Of a DNA stretch of 17,806 bases, positions 6,631 through 13,400 are shown one piece after another. The stretch is from Planctomycetota bacterium (GTDB lineage: Bacteria; Planctomycetota; MHYJ01; JACQXL01): the NCBI GenBank assembly GCA_030018555.1, contig JASEHY010000006.1:1-17806 (forward strand), given 5' to 3'. The position numbers and the translations under genes were made by a program. How positions within the stretch are numbered: the stretch's first letter is position 1; every line of letters starts with the position of its first letter. The notes under the pieces were generated by a model. The model was not told the DNA's origin. It did not search any database and saw nothing but the letters and a program-made list of their open reading frames with translations.

Positions 6631-7670
6631 TCTTTGGCAATTTCCGCCGTATCAAACATCGGCGGTTTATCTTCCTGCATATCCTTGTTATAACCCATCG
6701 GTAGCCCTTTCATTACGGTGAGGAGATTAAAGAGATTTCCATAGACCCGACCGGTTTTGCCTCTAATCAGTTCCAATGCATCCGGGTTATGTTTCTGTGG
6801 CATCAATGAACTGGAAGTGCCTAACCCTTCATCAATTCTGATGAAGCCGAATTCTGCCGATGACCAGATAATCAAATCTTCACAGAACCGGCTCAGATGG
6901 CTCATCAAAATCGCCGCATCAGATAGGAATTCTATAATAAAATCCCGGTCGCTCACTGCATCCAGTGCGTTTTCTGACACCTTTGAGAACCCCAGTTTTC
7001 TTGCTAATTTATCCCGATTGAGTTTATAGGTGTTCCCAGCCAGCGCTCCAGAACCTAACGGACAGATATCAACCCTCTTATAGCAATCTGATAATCTTTT
7101 CTTGTCTCTCTCTAAGGCAAAGAACCAACTCATCAGATAGAAACTAAACAGTATCGGCTGTGCTTGCTGGAGATGGGTATAGCCGGGCATTATCACTTTA
7201 TGCCATTTTTCTGCCTTGCTGATAATCTCCCTTTGCAGACCCTGCATTTCCTTTTGGACAAAGAGTATTTCTTTCTTAAGATACATTCGCTCGTCTGTGA
7301 CAATTTGTTCATTCCTGCTTCTGCCGGTATGAATCTTTCCAGCAACCCCGCCAACCAGTTTTGTTAGTCCGGTTTCCACAGCGGTATGGATATCTTCGGC
7401 TTTGTAACCATCAGGAAAGGATTTTTTCTTCATTCGCAGTAGACCTTTCTTAATACTCAAGATTTCCCTCATGGATAATATCCCTGCCCTGTAAAGTGCC
7501 TCTACATAGGCAATAGTGCCGGTAATATCCTCCTCTGATAGACGCTTGTCCACTGAAAAGGATTGCTGGAAACTATCTACCACCCCATTAGCCCAGCACA
7601 TAACTGACTGCTTTGGGAAGCCCAAGTAGAAGTTATGTGCTGGGGTTTTATACCAGAGTGTTTTTGGCAT
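6453..7670 (-). CDS. argH: Argininosuccinate lyase, 3'-truncated and with a palindrome-encoded N-terminal insertion
   Basis: ArgH cleaves argininosuccinate to arginine and fumarate, the last step of arginine synthesis. Family motifs include AEDIHTAVE (91-99), HTGRSRNEQ (114-122), PGYTHLQQAQP (162-172) and the fumarase-superfamily signature GTSSSLMPQKHNPD (284-297). Two things are abnormal. The conserved GGRF-type N-terminus is replaced: residues about 7-33 are encoded by a family A palindrome, and normal sequence resumes at VDSFQQSFSVDKRLSEEDI. At the other end, homology stops near residue 372 (PERMKEVM); the last ~33 residues are repeat plus out-of-frame purL sequence, so roughly 85-90 C-terminal residues of a normal ~460 are missing. 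It lies downstream of argG after a 95-bp repeat-filled gap. No clear Shine-Dalgarno sequence is seen. Confidence 0.85.
   Translation of the reverse strand: MPKTLWYKTPAHNFYLGFPKQSVMCWANGVVDSFQQSFSVDKRLSEEDITGTIAYVEALYRAGILSMREILSIKKGLLRMKKKSFPDGYKAEDIHTAVETGLTKLVGGVAGKIHTGRSRNEQIVTDERMYLKKEILFVQKEMQGLQREIISKAEKWHKVIMPGYTHLQQAQPILFSFYLMSWFFALERDKKRLSDCYKRVDICPLGSGALAGNTYKLNRDKLARKLGFSKVSENALDAVSDRDFIIEFLSDAAILMSHLSRFCEDLIIWSSAEFGFIRIDEGLGTSSSLMPQKHNPDALELIRGKTGRVYGNLFNLLTVMKGLPMGYNKDMQEDKPPMFDTAEIAKECLKVFTLTVKTMKVFPERMKEVMSEVSLLGRPGAIPLRRDGGKNYLQACCTLNGFLKV
6498..6558 (-). repeat. Repeat at the argH-purL junction
   Basis: This ~57-bp stretch belongs to neither flanking gene family. On the minus strand it contains CCTTTTGGGGC (6549-6539), also present at 5750-5760, then a hairpin TCCCGC-TTCG-GCGGGA (around 6511-6526). 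ArgH homology ends at its upstream edge (codon about 372) and PurL homology starts at its downstream edge (6498). It is therefore the probable recombination or misassembly point. Confidence 0.65.
7592..7644. repeat. Family A palindrome (copy 2) inside argH
   Basis: Perfect 14-bp arms CCCAGCACATAACT (7592-7605) and AGTTATGTGCTGGG (7631-7644) surround a 25-bp loop with its own CTTTGGG/CCCAAG stem. It lies within the first 30 codons of argH and is translated (KTPAHNFYLGF..SVMCWANG). The frame used splits CATAAC as CAT-AAC and so avoids the TAA present in one of the three frames. Confidence 0.85.
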
Positions 7671-7686
7671 AATTTATCTATTTAAA

Positions 7687-7741
7687 AGTTACAAGTTGCA
7701 AGTTAGAAGTTATAAGAACCTGTAACCTGTAACTTGTAACT
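7687..7741. repeat. Inverted AGTTACAAGTT repeat between argG and argH
   Basis: The left arm AGTTACAAGTTGCA (7687-7700) pairs with TGTAACTTGTAACT (7728-7741), matching 13 of 14. Between them are further CTGTAAC/AAGTT units. It fills most of the argG-argH gap and could form a hairpin in the mRNA. No U-tract follows it on the minus strand. Confidence 0.6.
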
Positions 7742-7765
7742 CCTTGTTTCCCCGTTGTGGCTGTG

Positions 7766-9025
7766 TCATACACCTAACGGACAGTTAATCTCAGATGCTA
7801 CCACGGCCTTATGAGACGGATGCAATGCCTTTCTGATTACCCTGCCGTAGGTCTGCAGGTCAAGTCCCCAGAGGTGAATAAAACCTTCAGCCGCTTTGTG
7901 GTTAAAGGTATCGCCTGTCTCATAAGTCGCTAATTTATGGTCATAGAGAGAAAAGGGCGACTGCCGACCTACCACCGTGCAATTACCTTTGTATAGTTTT
8001 ACTCTAACCGAACCTGTAGCCGTTTGTTGAGTTACCTCAATAAAGGCATCCAGCGACTCTCTCAATGGCGAAAACCATAGCCCGTAATAGACGAGTTCTG
8101 CGTATTTCTGTTCTATAATCTTCTTAAAGTGGCTCAGGTCCCTGATAAGGGTCATTGATTCCATCGCCTGATGTGCCTTATGAAGCACGGTTGCGGCAGG
8201 ACATTCGTAGACCTCTTTTGATTTTATACCGACCAGCCGGTTCTCAATATGGTCAACCCGTCCGACACTGTTAGCCCCAGCAATGCCCTGAAGCGAATTA
8301 ATCAGTGTTAGAGGCTCCATCTGTTGTCCATCCAGAGAAACCGCAATACCCTTCTTAAACCCTATGGTTACATAGGTCGGGATATCCGGTGCCGCAGATG
8401 GTGCTGCTGTTAATTCAAAAGCATCCTCGGGTGGCTCAAACCAGGCATCCTCAAGAACACCGCACTCAATGCTTCTGCCCCAGAGGTTCTCATCAATGCT
8501 GTAGGTTTTTGTCTTGATAATTCCATCCAGAGGAATATTGTGAAGTTTTGCGTATTCAATGGCTGAAAGTCGGGTCAACCCCCATTCTCTGGCTGGTGCG
8601 ATAATCTTCAGTTTTGGATTAAGCACCTTCAGAGAGACATCAAACCTGACCTGGTCATTACCCTTACCGGTGCATCCGTGTGCCACTGCTGTGGCGTTTT
8701 CCTGTGCCGCAACCTTGACCAATAGTTGTGCAATCAGAGGCCGTCCGAGTGCAGTGGCTAAGAGATAATTATCCTCATAAACCGCATTGGCTTTGAGCGC
8801 TGGTAAAATAAACTTCTCCACAAATTCCTCTTTCGCATCTATCAGGATGGATTTTACCGCCCCGATTTCTTCTGCCTTAGCCCGATTCTTCTCCATCTCA
8901 CCGCCCTGTCCTATATCTATCAGCACCGTAATTACATCGGCATCATATTTTTCTTGTAGCCATCTGATAGCAATGGAAGTATCCAGCCCTCCGGAATAGG
9001 CAAGAACAATAGTATCTTTACTCAT
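7766..9025 (-). CDS. argG: Argininosuccinate synthase
   Basis: The 419-residue enzyme joins citrulline and aspartate with ATP to form argininosuccinate. The N-type ATP pyrophosphatase loop AYSGGLDTSIAIRWL (9-23), the AHGCTGKGNDQVRFD block, and the YEDNYLLATALGRPLIA segment are all intact. The length is slightly above the usual ~400, with normal ends and no repeat-derived insertion. A good AAAGGAG site lies about 11 nt upstream of the ATG at 9025. It sits between argR and argH in an arginine cluster under the ARG-box promoter at 9731-9758, so repression by ArgR-arginine is expected. Confidence 0.95.
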   Translation of the reverse strand: MSKDTIVLAYSGGLDTSIAIRWLQEKYDADVITVLIDIGQGGEMEKNRAKAEEIGAVKSILIDAKEEFVEKFILPALKANAVYEDNYLLATALGRPLIAQLLVKVAAQENATAVAHGCTGKGNDQVRFDVSLKVLNPKLKIIAPAREWGLTRLSAIEYAKLHNIPLDGIIKTKTYSIDENLWGRSIECGVLEDAWFEPPEDAFELTAAPSAAPDIPTYVTIGFKKGIAVSLDGQQMEPLTLINSLQGIAGANSVGRVDHIENRLVGIKSKEVYECPAATVLHKAHQAMESMTLIRDLSHFKKIIEQKYAELVYYGLWFSPLRESLDAFIEVTQQTATGSVRVKLYKGNCTVVGRQSPFSLYDHKLATYETGDTFNHKAAEGFIHLWGLDLQTYGRVIRKALHPSHKAVVASEINCPLGV

Positions 9026-9043
9026 AATTTTATTTCTCCTTTA

Positions 9044-9093
9044 GAGCCAGTTAGCCCAGCACATAAGGTTTATGGGCTGGGCGTTACTGGCTC
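9044..9093. repeat. Family A palindrome (copy 3) between argR and argG
   Basis: The left arm is GAGCCAGTTAG plus CCCAGCACATAA (9044-9066); the right arm is TTATGGGCTGGG plus CGTTACTGGCTC (9070-9093). It starts directly after the argR stop codon (9094-9096) and ends just before the argG ribosome binding site, filling the gap between the two genes. The outer arms differ from those of copy 1 while the inner core is the same. Confidence 0.85.
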
Positions 9094-9540
9094 TTATCCT
9101 GTAAGGGTCAGAAAAGACATTATTTTGGGAACCGATTGTTTATTTTTAGACACGATTAAAAAGGTGTCGTCACCGGCGATGGTACCGAGCACCTCGTTCA
9201 AGGTTAGACCGTCAACCAGACGGGCGGCTCCTGATGCCTCGCCAGGCAGGGTCTTGACCACAATGAGATTGCCTGAATATTTAATATCAGTTACATAACT
9301 GCCGAAGTGACGATGCAGTTGGGCAGATGTTACCGGCGCCGTTATAACAGATGGTAAATGATAATAGTGCCCGTCCAGAGTAAGGATAATGCCCATCTCT
9401 TTGAGGTCTCGTGAAAGGGTTGCCTGCGTAATTTTAATCCCTTCTTTGAGCAGATATTTCAGCAAAACTGCTTGATTGCTTATTTTATGCTCCTTGATTA
9501 TCCGGGCTATCTTTTCCTGTCTTGATAACTTGTCTTTCAT
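9094..9540 (-). CDS. argR: Arginine repressor ArgR
   Basis: The 148-residue protein has the usual two-part layout. The N-terminal winged helix (about 5-70) contains KITQATLSRDLKEMGI, the recognition-helix region. The C-terminal oligomerisation and arginine-binding domain (about 78-148) contains LVVKTLPGEASGAARLVDGL and GTIAGDDTFLIV, whose paired Asp residues contact arginine in known hexamers. It represses arginine biosynthesis when arginine is bound. It is the first gene of argR-argG-argH-purL, and ARG-box-like sites upstream indicate autoregulation. AAGGGA lies about 8 nt before the ATG. Its predicted mRNA leader (~180 nt) is long because a GC-rich repeat sits in it. Confidence 0.95.
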   Translation of the reverse strand: MKDKLSRQEKIARIIKEHKISNQAVLLKYLLKEGIKITQATLSRDLKEMGIILTLDGHYYHLPSVITAPVTSAQLHRHFGSYVTDIKYSGNLIVVKTLPGEASGAARLVDGLTLNEVLGTIAGDDTFLIVSKNKQSVPKIMSFLTLTG

Positions 9541-9594
9541 AATGATTTTCCCTTACTGAACCCCGTTATCCCTGACCCTTCAGACCCTGACGCC

Positions 9595-9671
9595 CCCATA
9601 CGGGCAAGCTGTACGGGCGGAACGGGCGGGATCCCGTATGGGAGAAGTAATGGCGCCTTTGGCGCCATGCC
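9595..9671. repeat. GC-rich palindromes in the argR leader (family F copy 1)
   Basis: CCCATACGGG (9595-9604) pairs with CCCGTATGGG (9633-9642), and GGCGCC-TTT-GGCGCC lies at 9652-9666. The 16-mer GTACGGGCGGAACGGG (9611-9626) recurs at 16387-16402 inside waaA, so this is a dispersed repeat rather than an argR-specific leader structure. It would nevertheless fold in the argR 5' leader. Confidence 0.7.
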
Positions 9672-9704
9672 CCTGCCTTTAGCAGAACGGACTTCTAACG
9701 GGAC

Positions 9705-9780
9705 GAATAAATATTCTATAATTTTGCATAATTATACAGACAATACGGCATTTGTCAACAAAATAATAAATATTTATGCA
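9705..9780. promoter_or_regulatory. ArgR operator: three ARG-box-like palindromes in 21-bp register
   Basis: Three sites resemble the consensus TGAATAWWWATTCA: GAATAAATATTC (9705-9716), TGCATAATTATACA (9725-9738) and TAAATATTTATGCA (9767-9780). Their centres lie 21 and 42 bp apart. ARG boxes in characterised operators are typically spaced about 21 bp centre to centre, so the phasing supports real operators. The middle box overlaps the -10 of the minus-strand promoter and the first lies just downstream of the predicted start. Confidence 0.75.
9731..9758 (-). promoter_or_regulatory. Promoter of argR-argG-argH-purL
   Basis: Read on the minus strand there is a perfect TTGACA (9758-9753), a 16-nt spacer and a perfect TATAAT (9736-9731), predicting a start near 9724. 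The -10 lies inside the middle ARG box, so ArgR binding should block RNA polymerase. Confidence 0.75.
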
Positions 9781-10160
9781 AAATCTCGTCCTCCTTGAGC
9801 AACCACCCTGTAAAAACTACCATATGTGGGTGGTGTTCCTACAGATACCGCTACTAATTGTGTTAGACGAGGGATTGTTCAACAGGGCAGAAAAGTTCTT
9901 GCAGTATAAGAAAGTGTCCCGCTAAAGCGGGACGAATGACACGAATAAAACAAACAGCGAATTAAATTCGTGGGATAAGTTTACCCTGTCCTTCACAGGA
10001 TCCCGTCAGAGGGATAAGGGTCCTATTCGGTGGCTACTCACAGTCGCCCGACCCTACGGTCGCCCGTATGGGCGTAGGGGCGGATTTATTCGTCCCTACG
10101 GACGCCCGCCCTAGCAACGGGCGCCCGTCGGGGCGTTTTAATAGGGCGTGTTTAATTTTC
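9781..10160. repeat. Repeat mosaic between the argR and pilB promoters
   Basis: These 380 bp contain no convincing gene. Visible structures are a hairpin with ACCACCC/GGGTGGT arms (about 9803-9836), GTCCCGC-TAAA-GCGGGAC (9916-9933) and CGAATT-AAATTCG (near 9958-9970). There is also a degenerate family B-like stretch (GTTTACCCTGTCCTTCACAG near 9978) and an inverted repeat with CGTAGGG/CCCTACG ends (10073-10100), followed by GGGCGCCC-type palindromes up to about 10140. A 34-codon open stretch near 9814-9918 is not assignable. Confidence 0.6.
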
Positions 10161-10189
10161 TTGACTGTTTTTATTATTTGAGATATTAT
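10161..10189 (+). promoter_or_regulatory. pilB promoter, probably giving a leaderless mRNA
   Basis: TTGACT (10161-10166), a 17-nt spacer and TATTAT (10184-10189) form a good promoter. The predicted transcription start, about 7 nt after the -10, falls on or next to the A of the pilB ATG (10197). No ribosome binding site fits in the space. Confidence 0.65.
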
Positions 10190-10196
10190 ATTAAAT

Positions 10197-11948
10197 ATGA
10201 GTCCGCGTAGATTATTGGGACAGATACTTAAAGAGATGGAGGTTGTTAGCGAGAGTCAGATTCAAGAAGCATTAAGAATCCAGCGTCAGAAAGGCGGAGC
10301 GATTGGCAGGATTCTGGTTCAACTCGGCTACGCTACAGAAGAAGAGATTCTCCTCGCTCTCGGCGCTCAAGCAGGTATGGAAGTTCTAAACTTGGAAGAA
10401 CTTCAGATTCCTCAAGAAGTAATCAATAAAATTCCGTCCTCTATGGCACGTTCATATAAACTCATTCCGGTCAAGTTTGAAAAGAATACTCTTGTTATAG
10501 CGATGTCTAATCCCCTTAATATTAATGTTCTTGATGATTTGCGTTTCTCGCTGGGGTGCACTATTAAGGGCGCTCTCAGTGATGAAAATATGATTAACAA
10601 AGCCATAGAGAGATATTATCCGCCAGAGGGTGCTGCATCTATGGATAATCTGATGAAAAAGATGGCTGAAGATGAGGCAGTCGCAGATAGGGGCAAAGAA
10701 TCTGTGTTTGTAACTGGAACTCAAGAGAAAGACAAGTCATATAACATTGATAATATTCAGGCGCAGGCCGAGCAGGCACCGGTAAAGAAATTGCTTAATC
10801 TTATTCTTCTGCATGCCATTCGTGACCAGGCATCGGATATTCATTTAGAGCCATTTGAGAAGGAATTAAAGATTCGTTATCGGGTTGATGGTGTTCTTTA
10901 TGAGATGGTTCCGCCGCCTCTAAGTCTCGCACTTGCGCTCATCTCAAGAATCAAAATTATGTCTAACCTTAATATCGCAGAGACCCGGCTCCCTCAGGAT
11001 GGACGCATCTCTTTAACCGTGGGTGGTAAACCTATTGACATCAGGGTTTCTACCCTGCCCACGATGTTCGGCGAGAGTGTCGTGTTGCGTATTCTTAATA
11101 AGGAAACTATCTCTCTTGATATTGATAATATCGGGCTTGCTGATGATGATAAAAAACTGATAAAGAATTTAATCTCACTGCCTCATGGTGTTGTCATTGT
11201 AACAGGTCCTACCGGCTCCGGGAAGACGACCACACTCTATTCGGCTCTCAACTATCTTAATGATATCCAGTGGAAGATAATCACGACAGAAGACCCTGTG
11301 GAGTATGACCTGCCTGGTATTGTTCAATGTCAGGTGCAGGATGATATCGGGGTGACTTATTCTGCGTGTTTGAGGTCTATTCTTCGTCAGGACCCTGATG
11401 TTATTCTGGTTGGTGAGATTCGTGATGTGGAGACCGCACAGATGGCGATAGAATCATCGCTCACAGGCCATTTGGTTCTGACAACCTTACATACTAATGA
11501 TGCGCCTTCTTCTATCAGCCGGCTCCTGGATTTAGGCGTAGAGCCATTTCTTATCACCGCAACTATTGAAGGTATCGTTGCCCAGAGATTGGTCAGAAAG
11601 ATATGTCCTCATTGTAAGGAAGAAATAACTCCCACTGATGAAATGCTCATAGAACTTAACTTAGACAGAGACCAGATAAAAGGCAAGAAGTTTTATTATG
11701 GCAAAAAATGTGCCCGGTGTAACAACACGGGCTATCGGGGCAGACTGGCAATCTTTGAGATGATGTTAATGAGCGATAAGGTTAAGCAAATGATAATGGT
11801 TCACGGCTCAACTGAAGCGCTTCGTAATGCGGCACGCGAGGAAGGGATGCGCTCTTTGCGAGAGAGCGGATTGAGGGCGATTTACGAGGGCTTGACAACC
11901 GTGGAAGAAGTGGTCAGAGAAACACTCTCGGCAGAACTGGAGAAATAA
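10197..11948 (+). CDS. pilB: Type IV pilus assembly ATPase PilB (GspE family)
   Basis: The 583-residue cytoplasmic hexameric ATPase would drive pilin polymerisation. The N-terminal MshEN-type domain (about 1-140) is followed by a linker and the N2 domain containing ASDIHLEPFEKELKIRYRVDG (212-232). The ATPase core has Walker A GPTGSGKT (337-344), the Asp box TTEDPVEY (363-370), Walker B DPDVILVGEIRD (399-410) and the His box TGHLVLTTLHTN (423-434). A four-cysteine zinc site is present (C470, C473, C505, C508). These features and the full length indicate PilB rather than the retraction ATPase PilT. The MSPRRLLGQIL start matches the family and supports the ATG at 10197 despite the absence of a leader. 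No other pilus gene is in the window. A type II secretion GspE is less likely but possible. Confidence 0.92.
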   Translation: MSPRRLLGQILKEMEVVSESQIQEALRIQRQKGGAIGRILVQLGYATEEEILLALGAQAGMEVLNLEELQIPQEVINKIPSSMARSYKLIPVKFEKNTLVIAMSNPLNINVLDDLRFSLGCTIKGALSDENMINKAIERYYPPEGAASMDNLMKKMAEDEAVADRGKESVFVTGTQEKDKSYNIDNIQAQAEQAPVKKLLNLILLHAIRDQASDIHLEPFEKELKIRYRVDGVLYEMVPPPLSLALALISRIKIMSNLNIAETRLPQDGRISLTVGGKPIDIRVSTLPTMFGESVVLRILNKETISLDIDNIGLADDDKKLIKNLISLPHGVVIVTGPTGSGKTTTLYSALNYLNDIQWKIITTEDPVEYDLPGIVQCQVQDDIGVTYSACLRSILRQDPDVILVGEIRDVETAQMAIESSLTGHLVLTTLHTNDAPSSISRLLDLGVEPFLITATIEGIVAQRLVRKICPHCKEEITPTDEMLIELNLDRDQIKGKKFYYGKKCARCNNTGYRGRLAIFEMMLMSDKVKQMIMVHGSTEALRNAAREEGMRSLRESGLRAIYEGLTTVEEVVRETLSAELEK

Positions 11949-12037
11949 GGAGCGTAGAGCACATTCGCTGCGCTCAGTGTAAACTCCGAGCGTATAGTGT
12001 AGAGGAAAACTCTAAACTCTACGCTCTATGCTGTAGT
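11949..12037. repeat. Inverted repeats and family C module between pilB and murA
   Basis: AGCGTAGAG (11951-11959) pairs with CTCTACGCT (12016-12024). Inside them lies CACATTCGCTGCGCTCAGTG (from 11960), continuing TAAAC, a module that recurs at 16692-16716 in waaA. A further AGCGTATAGTGTAGA / TCTACGCTCTATGCT inverted pair overlaps. The whole 89-bp gap is repeat, and no promoter or ribosome binding site for murA is evident in it. Confidence 0.65.
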
Positions 12038-13330
12038 ATGGATAAATTTGTCATCAGAAGTGGCAATCCGCTTTCAGGCACGGTTTCAATAAGCGGTTCC
12101 AAGAACGCATCTCTGCCTATTCTTGCCGCCACCATTCTATCTGCCGGAAAATGTATCCTGAAAGGTATTCCTGCTCTTCGGGATGTTGATACTCTTCTTC
12201 AGATATTGAAAGAATTAGGATTGAAGATAGAGCGCAAAGAGAATGGCGATATCTGGAGCGAGGTCTCTGATGAGCGCAACTCTGTGGCTCGGTATGAATT
12301 AGTAAAGACAATGCGTGCCTCAATCTGCATTCTTGGTCCGCTTCTTGCTAAACGAAAATATGCCAAAGTTTCTCTGCCTGGCGGATGCGTTATCGGCGTA
12401 AGACCTATTGACCTGCACGAAAAGGGTTTGAAACTTTTAGGCGCTGATATTAGTTACAAACACGGCTATCTTGTTGCTAACGTTAAACAACTTGTTGGCA
12501 CTGATATGTATCTGGGTGGCACCTTCGGCTCAACCGTGACCGGCACTGCTAATATTCTGATGGCGTCCTGCCTTGCTAAAGGCAGAACCGTTATTGAAAA
12601 TGCTGCCTGTGAACCTGAGGTTCAGGATTTAGCATTGTTCTTGACCAAGATGGGCGCGAAGATTAAAGGCATCGGTACACATCGTCTTGAAATTGAGGGC
12701 GTAAAAAAACTTACAGGTGCGACGTATACTGTTATCCCTGACCGTATTGAGGCGGGGACATTTATCGTAGCCGGCGCACTCGCTGGTAAAAATGTTACTA
12801 TCAAAAACTGTCGCCTTGACCATCTCTCTGCGATAATTGATAATCTCAGACAAATGGGCACAGAGATAGAGAAAATATCTAATACCGAATGCCGTGTCAG
12901 ACAGGCAAAACACAAGAGACCGATTGACATTACCACTTTACCTTATCCCGGTTTCCCGACAGATATGCAGGCGCAGATGATGGTGCTTCTGGCGCTGGCT
13001 GATGGTATCAGCATTATAACAGAACGGATTTATCCGGATAGATTTATGCATGTGGCGGAGTTAAATCGTATGGGTGCTCGGATTCGCAAAGAAGGCGCAA
13101 CTGCGGTGATTGAAGGCAGGTCAAAACTCTGGGGCGCACCAGTGATGGCATCAGACCTCAGGGCATCCGCAGCACTGGTCCTCGCAGGACTGGTCGCAGA
13201 TGGCTCTACCGAAATCCAACGAGTCTATCACATTGACCGCGGATATGAACAAATAGAAAAGAAATTGCAGAAGTTAGGCGCTAATATAAAGAGAGTGTTT
13301 GATAAAATGCCGACCACAGCAGACGAATAA
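12038..13330 (+). CDS. murA: UDP-N-acetylglucosamine 1-carboxyvinyltransferase MurA
   Basis: MurA transfers enolpyruvate from PEP to UDP-GlcNAc, the first committed step of peptidoglycan synthesis, in the cytoplasm. The 430-residue length is normal for the two-domain inverted alpha/beta barrel fold. The substrate-binding SGSKNASLPIL (19-29) contains the conserved Lys-Asn (22-23). The active-site loop PGGCVIGVRPIDLH (114-127) has the catalytic Cys at 117, so the enzyme should be of the fosfomycin-sensitive type. TLPYPGFPTDMQAQ and DLRASAALVLAGLVA are typical C-terminal motifs. No insertion is seen. The ATG gives the expected MDKFVIRSG start, although no clear Shine-Dalgarno sequence precedes it. 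Its position after pilB probably reflects loose gene order rather than a functional link. Confidence 0.95.
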   Translation: MDKFVIRSGNPLSGTVSISGSKNASLPILAATILSAGKCILKGIPALRDVDTLLQILKELGLKIERKENGDIWSEVSDERNSVARYELVKTMRASICILGPLLAKRKYAKVSLPGGCVIGVRPIDLHEKGLKLLGADISYKHGYLVANVKQLVGTDMYLGGTFGSTVTGTANILMASCLAKGRTVIENAACEPEVQDLALFLTKMGAKIKGIGTHRLEIEGVKKLTGATYTVIPDRIEAGTFIVAGALAGKNVTIKNCRLDHLSAIIDNLRQMGTEIEKISNTECRVRQAKHKRPIDITTLPYPGFPTDMQAQMMVLLALADGISIITERIYPDRFMHVAELNRMGARIRKEGATAVIEGRSKLWGAPVMASDLRASAALVLAGLVADGSTEIQRVYHIDRGYEQIEKKLQKLGANIKRVFDKMPTTADE

Positions 13331-13391
13331 ACTGAAGAACTAAAGAACGGAAAAACAGTTTATCAGTCCTTTAGTTCTTTAGTTGTTCAGT
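13331..13391. repeat. Long inverted repeat between murA and ffh
   Basis: ACTGAAGAACTAAAGAAC (13331-13348) pairs with GTTCTTTAGTTGTTCAGT (13374-13391), matching 17 of 18 across a 25-bp loop. It begins directly after the murA stop codon and ends 9 bp before the ffh ATG. It lacks a U-tract, so it may be a dispersed palindrome rather than a terminator. Confidence 0.7.
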
Positions 13392-13400
13392 GCGAAGAGT

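Noticed and set aside
9595..9671. argR leader hairpins as a riboswitch
   Set aside because: A 16-mer of this region recurs in waaA, so it is a dispersed repeat; no known riboswitch motif is recognisable.
9814..9918. Short open stretch (..LPYVGGVPTDTATNCVRRGIV..) as the tail of a lost gene
   Set aside because: It looks somewhat protein-like, but it has no start, no ribosome binding site and no recognisable family, and it lies in a repeat mosaic.
13383..13400. TTG at 13383 as the ffh start
   Set aside because: It would add six residues encoded by the inverted repeat; the ATG at 13401 gives the standard Ffh N-terminus.
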